Below, in pieces: positions 15,982 to 23,976 of a stretch of DNA of 64,000 nt. The first letter of the stretch is position 1; every line of letters starts with the position of its first letter. The translations under genes and the position numbers were made by a program. The stretch comes from Paraconexibacter antarcticus (GTDB lineage: Bacteria; Actinomycetota; Thermoleophilia; Solirubrobacterales; Solirubrobacteraceae): NCBI RefSeq assembly GCF_024220175.1, contig NZ_CP098502.1, positions 4,592,514-4,656,513 on the forward strand, given 5' to 3'. The notes below the pieces were generated by a model. That model made no database searches. It had not been told where the DNA came from and saw only the letters and a program-made list of their open reading frames with translations.

Positions 15982-17201
15982 GAGGCGGGGCGCTCCGTTT
16001 TCGGCTTCGCCGTCGCCCACTGGACGACGGTCATCTGCGCGCGCCAGCCGGTGAAGGTCCCGACGGCGTCCGCGTGGGCGATGTCGATGCGGGTGAGCGT
16101 GCCGCCGTGCGTCCCGCGCGCGGCGACGACGGCCTGCTCGCCCTCGAGCGTCACCGTGTTCGCGACGAGTCGGCCGCCCGGCTTCAGGGCCTGCCAGCAG
16201 GCGTCGAGGAGGCCGGGGGTCGTGATGCCGCCGCCGATGAAGATCGCGTCGGGGGCGGCGCCGAGGCCGGCGAGCGCGTCGGGCGCACGCCCCTCGACGA
16301 CGGTGAGCTGCGGCACGCCGAGCGCCTGCGCGTTCTGCGCGATGCGGCCGAGGCGGTCGGCGCGCGGCTCGATCGCGACGGCGGTCGCGGTCGGCTCCGC
16401 GCGGAGCCACTCGATGGCGATCGAGCCGTTGCCCGCGCCGACGTCCCACAGCCCCTCGTGCGGGAGCGGGCCGAGCGCCGCGACCGTGACGGCGCGCACA
16501 TGGCGCTTCGTGAGCTGGCCGTCGGAGGCGACGAACGCGTCGTCGGGGAGGCCGGGCGTGCGCGGGTGGGCGCGGCCGCCGGCGACGTGGACGGCGACGA
16601 CGTGGAGCGGGTCGGCGACGTGGTCGAGCGCACGGGCGGCCGTCGTGTCGGTGCGCTGCTCGCCGGGTCCGCCGAGCTGCTCGAGGACGGTGAGCGGGCT
16701 CGCACCCGCGCCGTGGGCGGTGAGGACCTTCGCCACCTCGGCCGCACCGCCGGCCCCGGTGACGTAGGCGACGATGCGCCGCCCCGGCTGCAGCGCGCGG
16801 ACGAGCGCCTGCGGGTCGCGGGCGACGAGGGAGACGAGCTCCGTCTCGTGCTGCGGCCAGCCCATCCGGGCGCAGGCGAGCGCGAAGGCCGACGGGTGCG
16901 GGAGGACGCGGACGTGCTCGGCGCCCGCGGCCCGGACGAGGGTCGCGCCGACGCCGTGGAGCATCGGGTCGCCGCTGGCGAGGACGGCGACGTCGGCGGC
17001 CGCGGCGTCCCGCGCGAGCGTCTCCACCAGCGGGGCCATCGGCGAGGGCCACGGCGTGCGGGCCGCGGTCACCCCGTCGGCCGGCAGGAGGTCGAGCTGG
17101 CGCTGGGAGCCGACGACGCGGGTGGCGTGCTGCAGCGCGCGGCGGGCCGGACCGCCCAGGCCGTCCCAGCCGTCGGCGCCGATGCCGACGACGGTCAGCA
17201 C
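15978..17201 (-). CDS. cobL: CobL precorrin-6B C5,15-methyltransferase (decarboxylating)
   Basis: 407 residues from GTG 17201. It has two fused parts as in CobL. The N-terminal CbiE methylase (1-~205) has LTVVGIGADGWDGL, VLASGDPMLHGVGATL and PSAFALACARMGWP. The C-terminal CbiT decarboxylase/methylase (~215-407) has ALGPLPHEGLWDVGAGNGSI and IFIGGGITTPGLL. It methylates C-5 and C-15 and decarboxylates the C-12 acetate. The start overlaps the end of the upstream CobP-CobC gene by 7 nt (GTGCTGA), a coupling form repeated at the cobQ/cobN junction. Confidence 0.95.
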   Translation of the reverse strand: MLTVVGIGADGWDGLGGPARRALQHATRVVGSQRQLDLLPADGVTAARTPWPSPMAPLVETLARDAAAADVAVLASGDPMLHGVGATLVRAAGAEHVRVLPHPSAFALACARMGWPQHETELVSLVARDPQALVRALQPGRRIVAYVTGAGGAAEVAKVLTAHGAGASPLTVLEQLGGPGEQRTDTTAARALDHVADPLHVVAVHVAGGRAHPRTPGLPDDAFVASDGQLTKRHVRAVTVAALGPLPHEGLWDVGAGNGSIAIEWLRAEPTATAVAIEPRADRLGRIAQNAQALGVPQLTVVEGRAPDALAGLGAAPDAIFIGGGITTPGLLDACWQALKPGGRLVANTVTLEGEQAVVAARGTHGGTLTRIDIAHADAVGTFTGWRAQMTVVQWATAKPKTERPAS

Positions 17202-18805
17202 GCTGCCACCTCGCGGAGCGCGGCGCCGAGGGCCGCGACGAGCCGCGCGTTCGCCTCGGGGTCGCGGGCGGTGAGGCGGACGTGGCGCTCGTCGAGGCCC
17301 GGGAAGGACGCCGCGGGGCGGACGGCGATCCGCTGCTCCCGCAGGGCGGCGACGACGCGCGGGGCGTCCGGGAGCGCGACGAGGACGAAGTTCGCGGCGC
17401 CCGGCCAGACGCGGACGCCGTCGCCGAGGGTGGCGAGCCGGTCCGCGAGGTCCTCGCGGTCGGCCGCCGCGCGGGCGGCGATCGCGTGCAGCTCGTGCGG
17501 GTGGGTCGCCGCGGCGTGGAGCGTCGCGAGCGCGAGCGCGTTCGCCGACCACGGGGGGCGCACGGCCCGCAGGCGGTCGGCCAGCGGCGGCGGTGCGAGG
17601 GCGTACCCGACGCGCAGCCCCGGGACGCTGAGCGCCTTCGTGAGGCTGCGGACGACGATGACGTCCTCGAGCTCCTCCCCCGCCAGTGAGCCGGGCTCGC
17701 CGGGCACGAGGTCCATGAACGCCTCGTCGACGACGACGACGCGCCCGGGGCGGCGCAGGGCGAGGATCGCGCTCGCGGGGTCGAGCGTCCCGCTCGGCGA
17801 GGCCGGGTTGCCGAGCACGACGAGGTCCGCGTCCTCCGGGACCGCACCCGGGTCGAGGGCGAAGCCCGCCTCCGGGTCGCGCAGGACGCGGCGCACCGGC
17901 ACGCCGTGCGCGTGCAGGCCCGCCTCTGCCTCGGTGAAGCCCGGGTGGACGCAGACGGCGAGCCGCGGGCGCAGCGCCGGGCCGAGGAGCCACAGCGCCT
18001 CCGCGGCGCCGTTCGCCGGGACGACGGTCCGGGGGTCACGGCCGTGGTGGGCGGCGAGCGCCGCGACCGTCTCGTCCTCGCGGGGGTAGCTCGCCGCGCC
18101 GGCGTCGAGCGCGGCGTCGAGCGCGGCGCGCAGCCACGCCGGCGGCCCGCCCGCCACGACGTTCACGGCGTGGTCGGCGTCCCCCGGGCGCACGTCCCGG
18201 TCGCCGTGGCGGCGGAGGGCCGGGTCCATCGCCGAAACCCGTTTTTCGTCCCCCAGTCGGGCGCTTATCGGGTTTCGGCCTCCGAGGGGGAGGACGCGAC
18301 CGGCGACGACGAGGTCGACGGCATCCGCAGCGTCCGCGAGGCGCGCGGTGGCGGCGCCGAGGAGGTCGACCCAGGCGCGGGAGGCGGCGTCCGGCGGGTG
18401 GACGCCGGAGCCCGCCTGCTCGGCGACGACGATCGCGGCGGGTGCGTCCCGCAGCGCCGTGAGGAGCCCCTCGACGGCGGCGCGGATCTCCGCCACGGCC
18501 TCGGGCAGGCGCGCGGCGTCGTCGAAGGCCCCGGCGAGGTGCAGGCGAGTGGCGATCCACGGCCCGAGGCCGTCGACGAGGACGCAGGTACCCGCGGCGT
18601 CGCGCACCGCGCCGGCGAGGTCGCCACCGGCCTCGACGGTCGTCCACGCGGCGGGCCGGCGCGCGACGTGGGCGGCGATGCGGTCCCCCATCGACGCGTC
18701 GCCGGTCGCGACGTAGCGGACGGGGAGCCCGCTCGCGGCGGCGAGCCGCTCGGCGTGCGCGCTCTTGCCCGACCGCGTGCCGCCGGTGACGAGCGTCAGC
18801 GTCAA
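17195..18805 (-). CDS. cobP-cobC: CobP (CobU)-CobC fusion: cobinamide kinase/guanylyltransferase + threonine-phosphate decarboxylase
   Basis: 536 residues in one uninterrupted frame from TTG 18805, which overlaps the cbiA stop (TTGA). Residues 1-175 are CobP/CobU: P-loop GGTRSGKS (8-15), VRYVATGDASMGDRI, VLVDGLGPWIAT, IVVAEQAGSGVHP. CobU proteins normally end at the VVAGRVLPL position reached here. Residues ~193-536 are the PLP enzyme CobC: VVLGNPASPSGTL, VVVDEAFMDLVPGE, PLP lysine K390 in VRSLTKALSVPGLR, and RLTARDPEANARL. The linker (176-192) is encoded by a palindromic repeat. ATG 18229 (residue 193) could initiate CobC alone, so separate products cannot be excluded. Confidence 0.85.
   Translation of the reverse strand: MTLTLVTGGTRSGKSAHAERLAAASGLPVRYVATGDASMGDRIAAHVARRPAAWTTVEAGGDLAGAVRDAAGTCVLVDGLGPWIATRLHLAGAFDDAARLPEAVAEIRAAVEGLLTALRDAPAAIVVAEQAGSGVHPPDAASRAWVDLLGAATARLADAADAVDLVVAGRVLPLGGRNPISARLGDEKRVSAMDPALRRHGDRDVRPGDADHAVNVVAGGPPAWLRAALDAALDAGAASYPREDETVAALAAHHGRDPRTVVPANGAAEALWLLGPALRPRLAVCVHPGFTEAEAGLHAHGVPVRRVLRDPEAGFALDPGAVPEDADLVVLGNPASPSGTLDPASAILALRRPGRVVVVDEAFMDLVPGEPGSLAGEELEDVIVVRSLTKALSVPGLRVGYALAPPPLADRLRAVRPPWSANALALATLHAAATHPHELHAIAARAAADREDLADRLATLGDGVRVWPGAANFVLVALPDAPRVVAALREQRIAVRPAASFPGLDERHVRLTARDPEANARLVAALGAALREVAAC
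18231..18280 (-). repeat. Family-1 palindromic element forming the CobP-CobC linker
   Basis: Minus strand: GCCGAAACCCG, 28 nt, CGGGTTTCGGC, an 11-bp perfect stem. The loop begins ATAAGCGCCCGACTGGGGGA. It occupies exactly the codons between the CobP domain end and the first Met of the CobC domain. A second copy at 29330-29377 shares the loop, while its stem differs by a compensated base pair. Confidence 0.75.
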
Positions 18806-20175
18806 GCGACGGCGTCCTTCACCGCGCGCAGCGGCGCCGCGGCGGCCGCGAAGCCGCGCGCGATCTCCGGGTGGGCGCCCCAGTGGACGTGGAGGTACCC
18901 GGCCTGCACCGCGCCGCGGACGATGCCCTCGGGGCGCTCGAACGTGCGCGTCGACAGCTGCCAGGCCGCCTCGGCGCGCGGGTCGAGCGACTGGACCTTT
19001 GAATAGTGGAACTCGTGCCCGCGGACGGCGGTGCCGGCGGGGAGCCACGGCGTCGCGGTCGTCGCCGTCGCCTCGCGGTAGCCGAGCGTCAGGCGTCCCG
19101 CCATCTCGGCGCGGGCGGGCAGGACGCCGCACATCGCGTGCCCGTCGAGCGACTCGCAGAGGTACAGCAGGCCCCCGCACTCGGCGAGGATCGGGCGGCC
19201 GCTCGCGGCGAACGCGGCGACCTCCGCGCGCAGGCGGGCGTTCGCCGACAGCTCCGCGCCGAAGACCTCCGGGAAGCCGCCCGCGAGGACGAGCGCGCCC
19301 GCGCCCTCGGGCAGCGCCTCGTCGCGCATCGGGTCGAAGCCGACGAGCTCGGCGCCCGCGCCCTCGAGCAGCTCGAGGTTCTCCTGGTAGTGGAAGGAGA
19401 AGGCGGGACCCCGCGCGATGGCGATGCGCGTCCCGCGGACGACCGGCCGCTCGGCCACGGGCGACCACGTCGGGCCCGCGACCTCGGGGGCGGCCCCCGC
19501 GAGGCGGACGACGGCGTCCATGTCGACGTAGCGGGTCGCGGCCTCCGCGAGGGCGGCGAGGGCCTCGCGTGCCTCGTGCTCGCGCTCGGCGACGGGGACG
19601 AGGCCGAGGTGGCGCTCGGGCGTCGTCACGCGCTCGTCGCGGCGCAGGGCGCCGAGGACCGGCAGGCCGCTGCCCTCGATCGCCTCGCGCAACAGCTGCT
19701 CGTGGATGTCCGAGCCGACCTTGTTGAAGATGACCCCCGCGACCTTCACCTGCGGGTCGAACGTCCGGAAGCCGTGCACCATCGCGGCGGCGCTGCGGGC
19801 CATCGCGGCGGCGTCGAGGACGAGGAGTACGGGGGCGTCGAGGAGCTTCGCGACGTGCGCGGTGGACGCGAGCTCGCCGCGTCCCGAGGCGCCGTCGAAG
19901 AGCCCCATGACGCCCTCGATGACCGCGATGTCGGCACCCGCGCTGCCGTGGTGGACGAGCGGCGCGACGAGGTCGGGGCCGCTGAGGAAGGCGTCGAGGT
20001 TGCGGCCCGGGCGGCCGGACGCCAGCGCGTGGTGGCTCGGGTCGATGTAGTCCGGGCCGACCTTGAAGCCCTGCACGGTCAGGCCGCGGGCGCGGAGCGC
20101 GCCGATGAGGCCGCAGGCGACGGTCGTCTTGCCCGCGCCGGACGAGGTGCCGGCGACGACGATGCGGGGGATCAT
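18802..20175 (-). CDS. cbiA: CbiA/CobB hydrogenobyrinate (cobyrinate) a,c-diamide synthase
   Basis: 457 residues. N-terminal ATPase domain with P-loop IVVAGTSSGAGKTTVACGL (4-22), FKVGPDYIDPSHH and VMGLFDGASG. C-terminal type-1 glutamine amidotransferase domain with the nucleophile cysteine in RPILAECGGLLYL and the late LTLGYREA and HEFHYSK. It amidates the a and c side chains using glutamine and ATP. In the aerobic route this precedes cobalt insertion by CobN and the chelatase encoded upstream. ATGA overlap with the ApgM-like gene and TTGA with CobP-CobC. Confidence 0.95.
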   Translation of the reverse strand: MIPRIVVAGTSSGAGKTTVACGLIGALRARGLTVQGFKVGPDYIDPSHHALASGRPGRNLDAFLSGPDLVAPLVHHGSAGADIAVIEGVMGLFDGASGRGELASTAHVAKLLDAPVLLVLDAAAMARSAAAMVHGFRTFDPQVKVAGVIFNKVGSDIHEQLLREAIEGSGLPVLGALRRDERVTTPERHLGLVPVAEREHEAREALAALAEAATRYVDMDAVVRLAGAAPEVAGPTWSPVAERPVVRGTRIAIARGPAFSFHYQENLELLEGAGAELVGFDPMRDEALPEGAGALVLAGGFPEVFGAELSANARLRAEVAAFAASGRPILAECGGLLYLCESLDGHAMCGVLPARAEMAGRLTLGYREATATTATPWLPAGTAVRGHEFHYSKVQSLDPRAEAAWQLSTRTFERPEGIVRGAVQAGYLHVHWGAHPEIARGFAAAAAPLRAVKDAVA

Positions 20176-21152
20176 GCGGGGACCTCCTCGAGGACGGGGA
20201 GGGCCGCGACGGCGCGCTCGGTGAGGCGACGCGCCGGGCCGTCGTCGCCGGCCTCGCGAGCGCGGTCGGCCATGTCCGCCGGGCGCCAGGTGAGCACCGG
20301 GACCGGCAGCGCGTCGTGGCCGCCGGTGGACGGGTCGCAGCCGTGGTCGGGCAGCACGGTGAGGGTGCCGCCGAGCTCGCGGACGCTGTCGGCCAGCGGC
20401 GCGACGACCTCGCGGTCCGCGCGCTCGAGCAGCGCGACCTTCGCGTCCGCGTCGTGCAGGTGCGAGGCCTCGTCGGCGCCACCGACGTGGACGACGACGT
20501 GCGACACGCCGCGCCGCCCGAGGGCCACGCGGGCGGCGTCGGTCTTCGCGCGCAGGTCGCTGTCCGGCCCGCCGGTCGCGCCGGGCGGGGTGACGACCTG
20601 CGCCCCGAGCAGGGCGGCAATGCCCGCGGCGGCGCCAGGGGCCGCGACGACGACGGTGCCCCCGTCGAGGACGGGCGGGGGGACGATCCCCTCGGGCCAG
20701 ACGTGCACGCCGCGCGCGGCCGCCGCGACGTCCGGCAGCGGCGCGGGGCCGACGAGCAGCAGCCGGTGGCCGCCGAGCTCGTGCAGCGCGTGGTGCGGGG
20801 CGCCGCGGCGCAGCGCCTCGGCGGCGCGGGCGACCGCGACGGCCCCGGCGCGGCCGCCGGTCGGGCAGCGCACGTCGATGCGCCAGGCGCGGTGACCGGC
20901 GGCGACCGGGATCTCGCGGGCGGCCGCCTCGACGGCGCCCCGGTCGACGGCGGCGGGCGGCGTCCACCCGAGCAGGTTCGGGATCGCGACCTCGGATCCG
21001 GGCGCGAGGCCGTCCGGCACGGTCCGGCGCCGGGTCAGGGTGCCGCGCGCCACGAGCGCGTCCAGGGTCGGGGTGTCCGCGCGCTCGAGCGACGTCGGCG
21101 CATCACCGTGGACGGGCTCGCTCGCGCCGTCGAGGATGACGGTGACGCACAC
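20172..21152 (-). CDS. ApgM-like alkaline-phosphatase-superfamily phosphotransferase in the cob operon
   Basis: 326 residues from GTG 21152. It matches archaeal-type cofactor-independent phosphoglycerate mutase (ApgM) and its relatives: VTVILDGASEP with metal ligand D8, ADTPTLDALVARG, the nucleophile serine S53 in APGSEVAIPNLLGW, then HVGGADEASHLHD and the metal-binding LPDHGCDPSTGGHDALPVPV near the C-terminus. All metal and nucleophile positions look intact, but it is ~80 residues shorter than typical ApgM. Some members of this group have been predicted to act as homoserine kinases. Its place between cobO and cbiA suggests a corrinoid role, for example making L-threonine phosphate for CobC; that is inference. 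Confidence 0.72.
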   Translation of the reverse strand: MCVTVILDGASEPVHGDAPTSLERADTPTLDALVARGTLTRRRTVPDGLAPGSEVAIPNLLGWTPPAAVDRGAVEAAAREIPVAAGHRAWRIDVRCPTGGRAGAVAVARAAEALRRGAPHHALHELGGHRLLLVGPAPLPDVAAAARGVHVWPEGIVPPPVLDGGTVVVAAPGAAAGIAALLGAQVVTPPGATGGPDSDLRAKTDAARVALGRRGVSHVVVHVGGADEASHLHDADAKVALLERADREVVAPLADSVRELGGTLTVLPDHGCDPSTGGHDALPVPVLTWRPADMADRAREAGDDGPARRLTERAVAALPVLEEVPA

Positions 21153-21190
21153 CCCCGACCGGACCGGCCCGCCCTGAGGGCCGCTCCCGC

Positions 21191-21952
21191 CTACCACTCG
21201 ATCCCCTGCTGCCCCCGGATGCCCTTGTCCATCTGGTGCTTGACGAGGGTCACCTCGGAGACGAGGTCGGCGGCGTCGATGAGCGCCTGCGGCGCGTCGC
21301 GCCCGGTGATGACGATGTGCTGGAAGCCCGGCCGGTTCGTCAGCACGTCGACGACCTCGTCGACGTCGACCCAGCCCCACTTCAGCGGGTAGGTGAACTC
21401 GTCGAGCATGAGGAACTCGTAGCGCTCCTCGGCGATGAAGCGCTTCACCTGCTCCCACCCGGCGCGGGCGAGGTCGGCGGACTCGGTGATGTCCTTGGAG
21501 ATCCAGGACCAGCCGTCGCCGGTCTTGTACCAGTCGATGCCGCCGAGGGCCTCGGCGGCCCGCTGCTCGCCGACCTTCCACTTGCCCGACTTGATGAACT
21601 GGACGACACCGCAGCGGTAGTCGCGGTTCCAGGAGCGCAGGAGCATCCCGAAGCCGGACGTCGACTTGCCCTTCCCGTCACCGGTGACGACGACGAGGAT
21701 CGGCTTGTCGCGCGGCTTGCGGCGGCGCGGCTCGGCGGTGCCCTTGTCGAACGGGGTGTGGGGGACGTCGACGCCGGGCGCGGAGTTGCGCGCGAGGGCC
21801 GCGGCGTCCGTCTCCGGCCGGCGCGGGGTGAACTGGCGCTCGATCGGCGCGTCGTCCGGGTCGGGGCTGGCGCCGCGCAGCGAGCACTTCGCGACGTAGC
21901 CCGGGGGACGCTCGGGCTTGGCGGCGGGCGGCGTGTCGGTCGTGTCGCTCAT
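21191..21952 (-). CDS. cobO: CobO cob(I)yrinic acid a,c-diamide adenosyltransferase
   Basis: 253 residues from ATG 21952. CobA/CobO ATP-corrinoid adenosyltransferase core from about residue 85: P-loop LVVVTGDGKGKSTSGFGMLLR, VVQFIKSGKW, then the conserved FLMLDEFTYPLKWGW and HIVITGRDAPQALIDAADLV. It transfers the 5'-deoxyadenosyl group to cob(I)alamin precursors. The N-terminus is longer than the ~25 residues usual before the P-loop, with an extra acidic/Pro-rich ~60 residues (AKPERPPGYVAKCSLRG). The stop is followed by the only real gap (38 nt) in this operon. ATGA overlap with the chelatase gene. Confidence 0.92.
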   Translation of the reverse strand: MSDTTDTPPAAKPERPPGYVAKCSLRGASPDPDDAPIERQFTPRRPETDAAALARNSAPGVDVPHTPFDKGTAEPRRRKPRDKPILVVVTGDGKGKSTSGFGMLLRSWNRDYRCGVVQFIKSGKWKVGEQRAAEALGGIDWYKTGDGWSWISKDITESADLARAGWEQVKRFIAEERYEFLMLDEFTYPLKWGWVDVDEVVDVLTNRPGFQHIVITGRDAPQALIDAADLVSEVTLVKHQMDKGIRGQQGIEW

Positions 21953-23976
21953 GCGGCGTTCCTTCTCGGCGGGTCGGTCGTGAGGAGACGGGTGAGGTCG
22001 GCGCCGGCGGCGGCAGCCAGGTCGGCGGCGAGGCCGAGCCGCACCGGGCCGTCCTCGAGGTCGACGACAACGGTGCGGTCGGCGGCCTCGCGCAGGCGGA
22101 CGAGGGCGCGGCGGGCGTGGCCGTCGGGGTCGGCCGCACGGCCGTCGGTCAGGAGGACGGCGACGCGCGCGCGGCCCTGGAGGTTCGCCCGCGGGTCGCG
22201 GTCGAGGGACTCGAGCAGCTCCGCCGCGTGGGCGATGCCGGCGGCCAGCGGCGTGCGGCCGCCGGCGGGCAGCGCGCGGCAGGCGGCCGCCGCGTGCTCG
22301 ACCGGCATGCCGGGGGCGACGAGCGTCGCCGCGCCGTCCCCGCCGAAGCCGACGACGGCGACGAGGTCGCGCCGGGCGTAGGCGCGGCGGAGCGCGGCCT
22401 CGAGCGCGCCTTTGACGCGCGCGAGGCGGCGCTGGGCGGCCATCGAGCCGGAGGTGTCGACGACGAGGCAGAGCAACGCGCCGCGGCCCCCGCCGGTGAT
22501 CGCGGTCTGCGGGCGGTCGTCGCCGCGCAGCCGCGCGAGGACGGTCGGCAGCGTCGCGATCGGGTCGCCGTCGCGGGCCGGCCGCGCGTCGAGGTGCGCG
22601 AGGTTGCCGCCGGGCGCGCGGCCCGAGGGCAGGACGTCGGAGGCGGCGGCACGGCGGCCGGCGGGGCCACGGCGCGCGGTGCCGCGCGGGCCGGCGCCGC
22701 GGGCGAGGTGCGTGGCGTCCTCCGGCAGGCGCGCGGCCATCGCGGCGGGGACCGACGCGGGGCGAGGCGGGGGCGGCGGGCCGTCGGAGGCCGCGGGCGG
22801 CGCGGGCGGCGCGGGCGGCGGCACGAGGTCCGGATCCGGCGCCCACGACGGCGGCGTGCGGTCTCGTGGGGGCATATCCCCCACCGGACCGCACGCCGGC
22901 GGTGTGGGCGGGGCGCTGGAGGCCTCGGAGGCGCCGGCGTCCGCGCCCTCCCCCGCGCCCGCGTCTCCCTCCGCCGTCTCCGCGCCGTTCGACCCGCCAC
23001 CGTCGCCCGAGCCCTCGGACCTCTCGCCTCCGTCGCCCGAACCCTCCGAGGCCGCCTCATCCGCGGCCTCCAGCGCCTCCTCGATCGCCGGGTCCCGCTC
23101 GCCACCGGACGGCGGCGGCGCCAGCGGGTCCCGCCGCATGCGGTGGCGCAGCGCGAGGTGCGCGGCGCGCTCGACGTGCGCAGCGTCGACGTCCTCCACC
23201 CCGTCGAGGGCCGCGAGCGCCCGCGCGACCTGCGCGCAGACGAGGTCGCCGCGGACGCCGTCGAGGTCCAGCTCGGTGCAGACGCGGGAGATGCGCAGCA
23301 GCTCGCGCTCGCCGATGCGCACGCGGGCGACGACGCCACGCGCCGCCGCGATCCGCGCGGCCAGGGCGGCCTCGGCGTCCGCCCACCGCGCCGCGAACGA
23401 CGACGGGTCCGCGTCGAAGTCCATCCGCCGCCTCACGATCTGCGCGCGCACCGCCGGGTCGCGCGGGCCGCGGATCTCGACGCCGAGGCCGAAGCGGTCG
23501 AGCAGCTGCGGCCGCAGCTCGCCCTCCTCGGGGTTCATCGTCCCGACGAGGAGGAAGCGCGCCGCCTGCACGACGGAGACGCCGTCGCGCTCGACGGTCA
23601 CCTCGCCGGACGCGGCCGCGTCGAGCAGCGCGTCGACGAGATGATCGGGGAGGAGGTTCACCTCGTCGACGTAGAGGACGCCGCCGTCGGCCCGGGCGAG
23701 CAGCCCGTCGTCGACGCGGTGGTCGCCCGAGAGCGCGGCGCGCAGGTCGAGCGTCCCGACGAGCCGGTCGAGCGTCGCGCCGAGCGGCAGCTCGACGAGG
23801 GGCGCGCCGTCCCCGAGCATCGGGGCGAGCGCGCGCACCGCCGTCGACTTCGCCGTCCCCCGCTCCCCGCGCACGAGCACGCCGCCGACGACCGGGTGCA
23901 CGGCGCAGACGAGCAGCGCCTCGACCAGGTCCTCCTGCCCGACGACGGCGCTCAGGGGATAGGGGACGCGGGTCAC
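21949..23976 (-). CDS. ChlI-ChlD-type chelatase subunit fusion (cobalt chelatase partner of CobN)
   Basis: 675 residues from GTG 23976 (GTGA overlap with cobN). The N-terminal AAA+ ATPase (1-~300) has Walker A GERGTAKST (37-45), ADGGVLYVDEVNLLPDHLVD (Walker B) and GTMNPEEGELRPQLLDRFGL. A low-complexity Ser/Gly/Glu then Pro-rich linker (~310-430) carries a palindromic repeat. The C-terminal von Willebrand A domain has the MIDAS motif VVDTSGSM (~504-511). Classical aerobic chelatase uses CobS and CobT; here a magnesium-chelatase-like BchI/BchD fusion sits next to cobN and is inferred to power CobN-dependent Co2+ insertion. Confidence 0.85.
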   Translation of the reverse strand: MTRVPYPLSAVVGQEDLVEALLVCAVHPVVGGVLVRGERGTAKSTAVRALAPMLGDGAPLVELPLGATLDRLVGTLDLRAALSGDHRVDDGLLARADGGVLYVDEVNLLPDHLVDALLDAAASGEVTVERDGVSVVQAARFLLVGTMNPEEGELRPQLLDRFGLGVEIRGPRDPAVRAQIVRRRMDFDADPSSFAARWADAEAALAARIAAARGVVARVRIGERELLRISRVCTELDLDGVRGDLVCAQVARALAALDGVEDVDAAHVERAAHLALRHRMRRDPLAPPPSGGERDPAIEEALEAADEAASEGSGDGGERSEGSGDGGGSNGAETAEGDAGAGEGADAGASEASSAPPTPPACGPVGDMPPRDRTPPSWAPDPDLVPPPAPPAPPAASDGPPPPPRPASVPAAMAARLPEDATHLARGAGPRGTARRGPAGRRAAASDVLPSGRAPGGNLAHLDARPARDGDPIATLPTVLARLRGDDRPQTAITGGGRGALLCLVVDTSGSMAAQRRLARVKGALEAALRRAYARRDLVAVVGFGGDGAATLVAPGMPVEHAAAACRALPAGGRTPLAAGIAHAAELLESLDRDPRANLQGRARVAVLLTDGRAADPDGHARRALVRLREAADRTVVVDLEDGPVRLGLAADLAAAAGADLTRLLTTDPPRRNAA
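22853..22897 (-). repeat. Family-2 palindromic element inside the chelatase linker
   Basis: GGCGTGCGGTC (22853-22863) and GACCGCACGCC (22887-22897) form an 11-bp perfect stem around an inner GTGGGGG-CATAT-CCCCCAC hairpin. It covers codons ~360-374 in frame, adding the peptide ACGPVGDMPPRDRT to the Pro-rich linker. The second copy, with the same stem, is intergenic at 44981-45023. Confidence 0.75.

Noticed and set aside
18806-20620. Frame of CobP-CobC continuing further upstream
   Set aside because: It lies in another frame over cbiA and the ApgM-like gene; the CobP P-loop start fixes TTG 18805.
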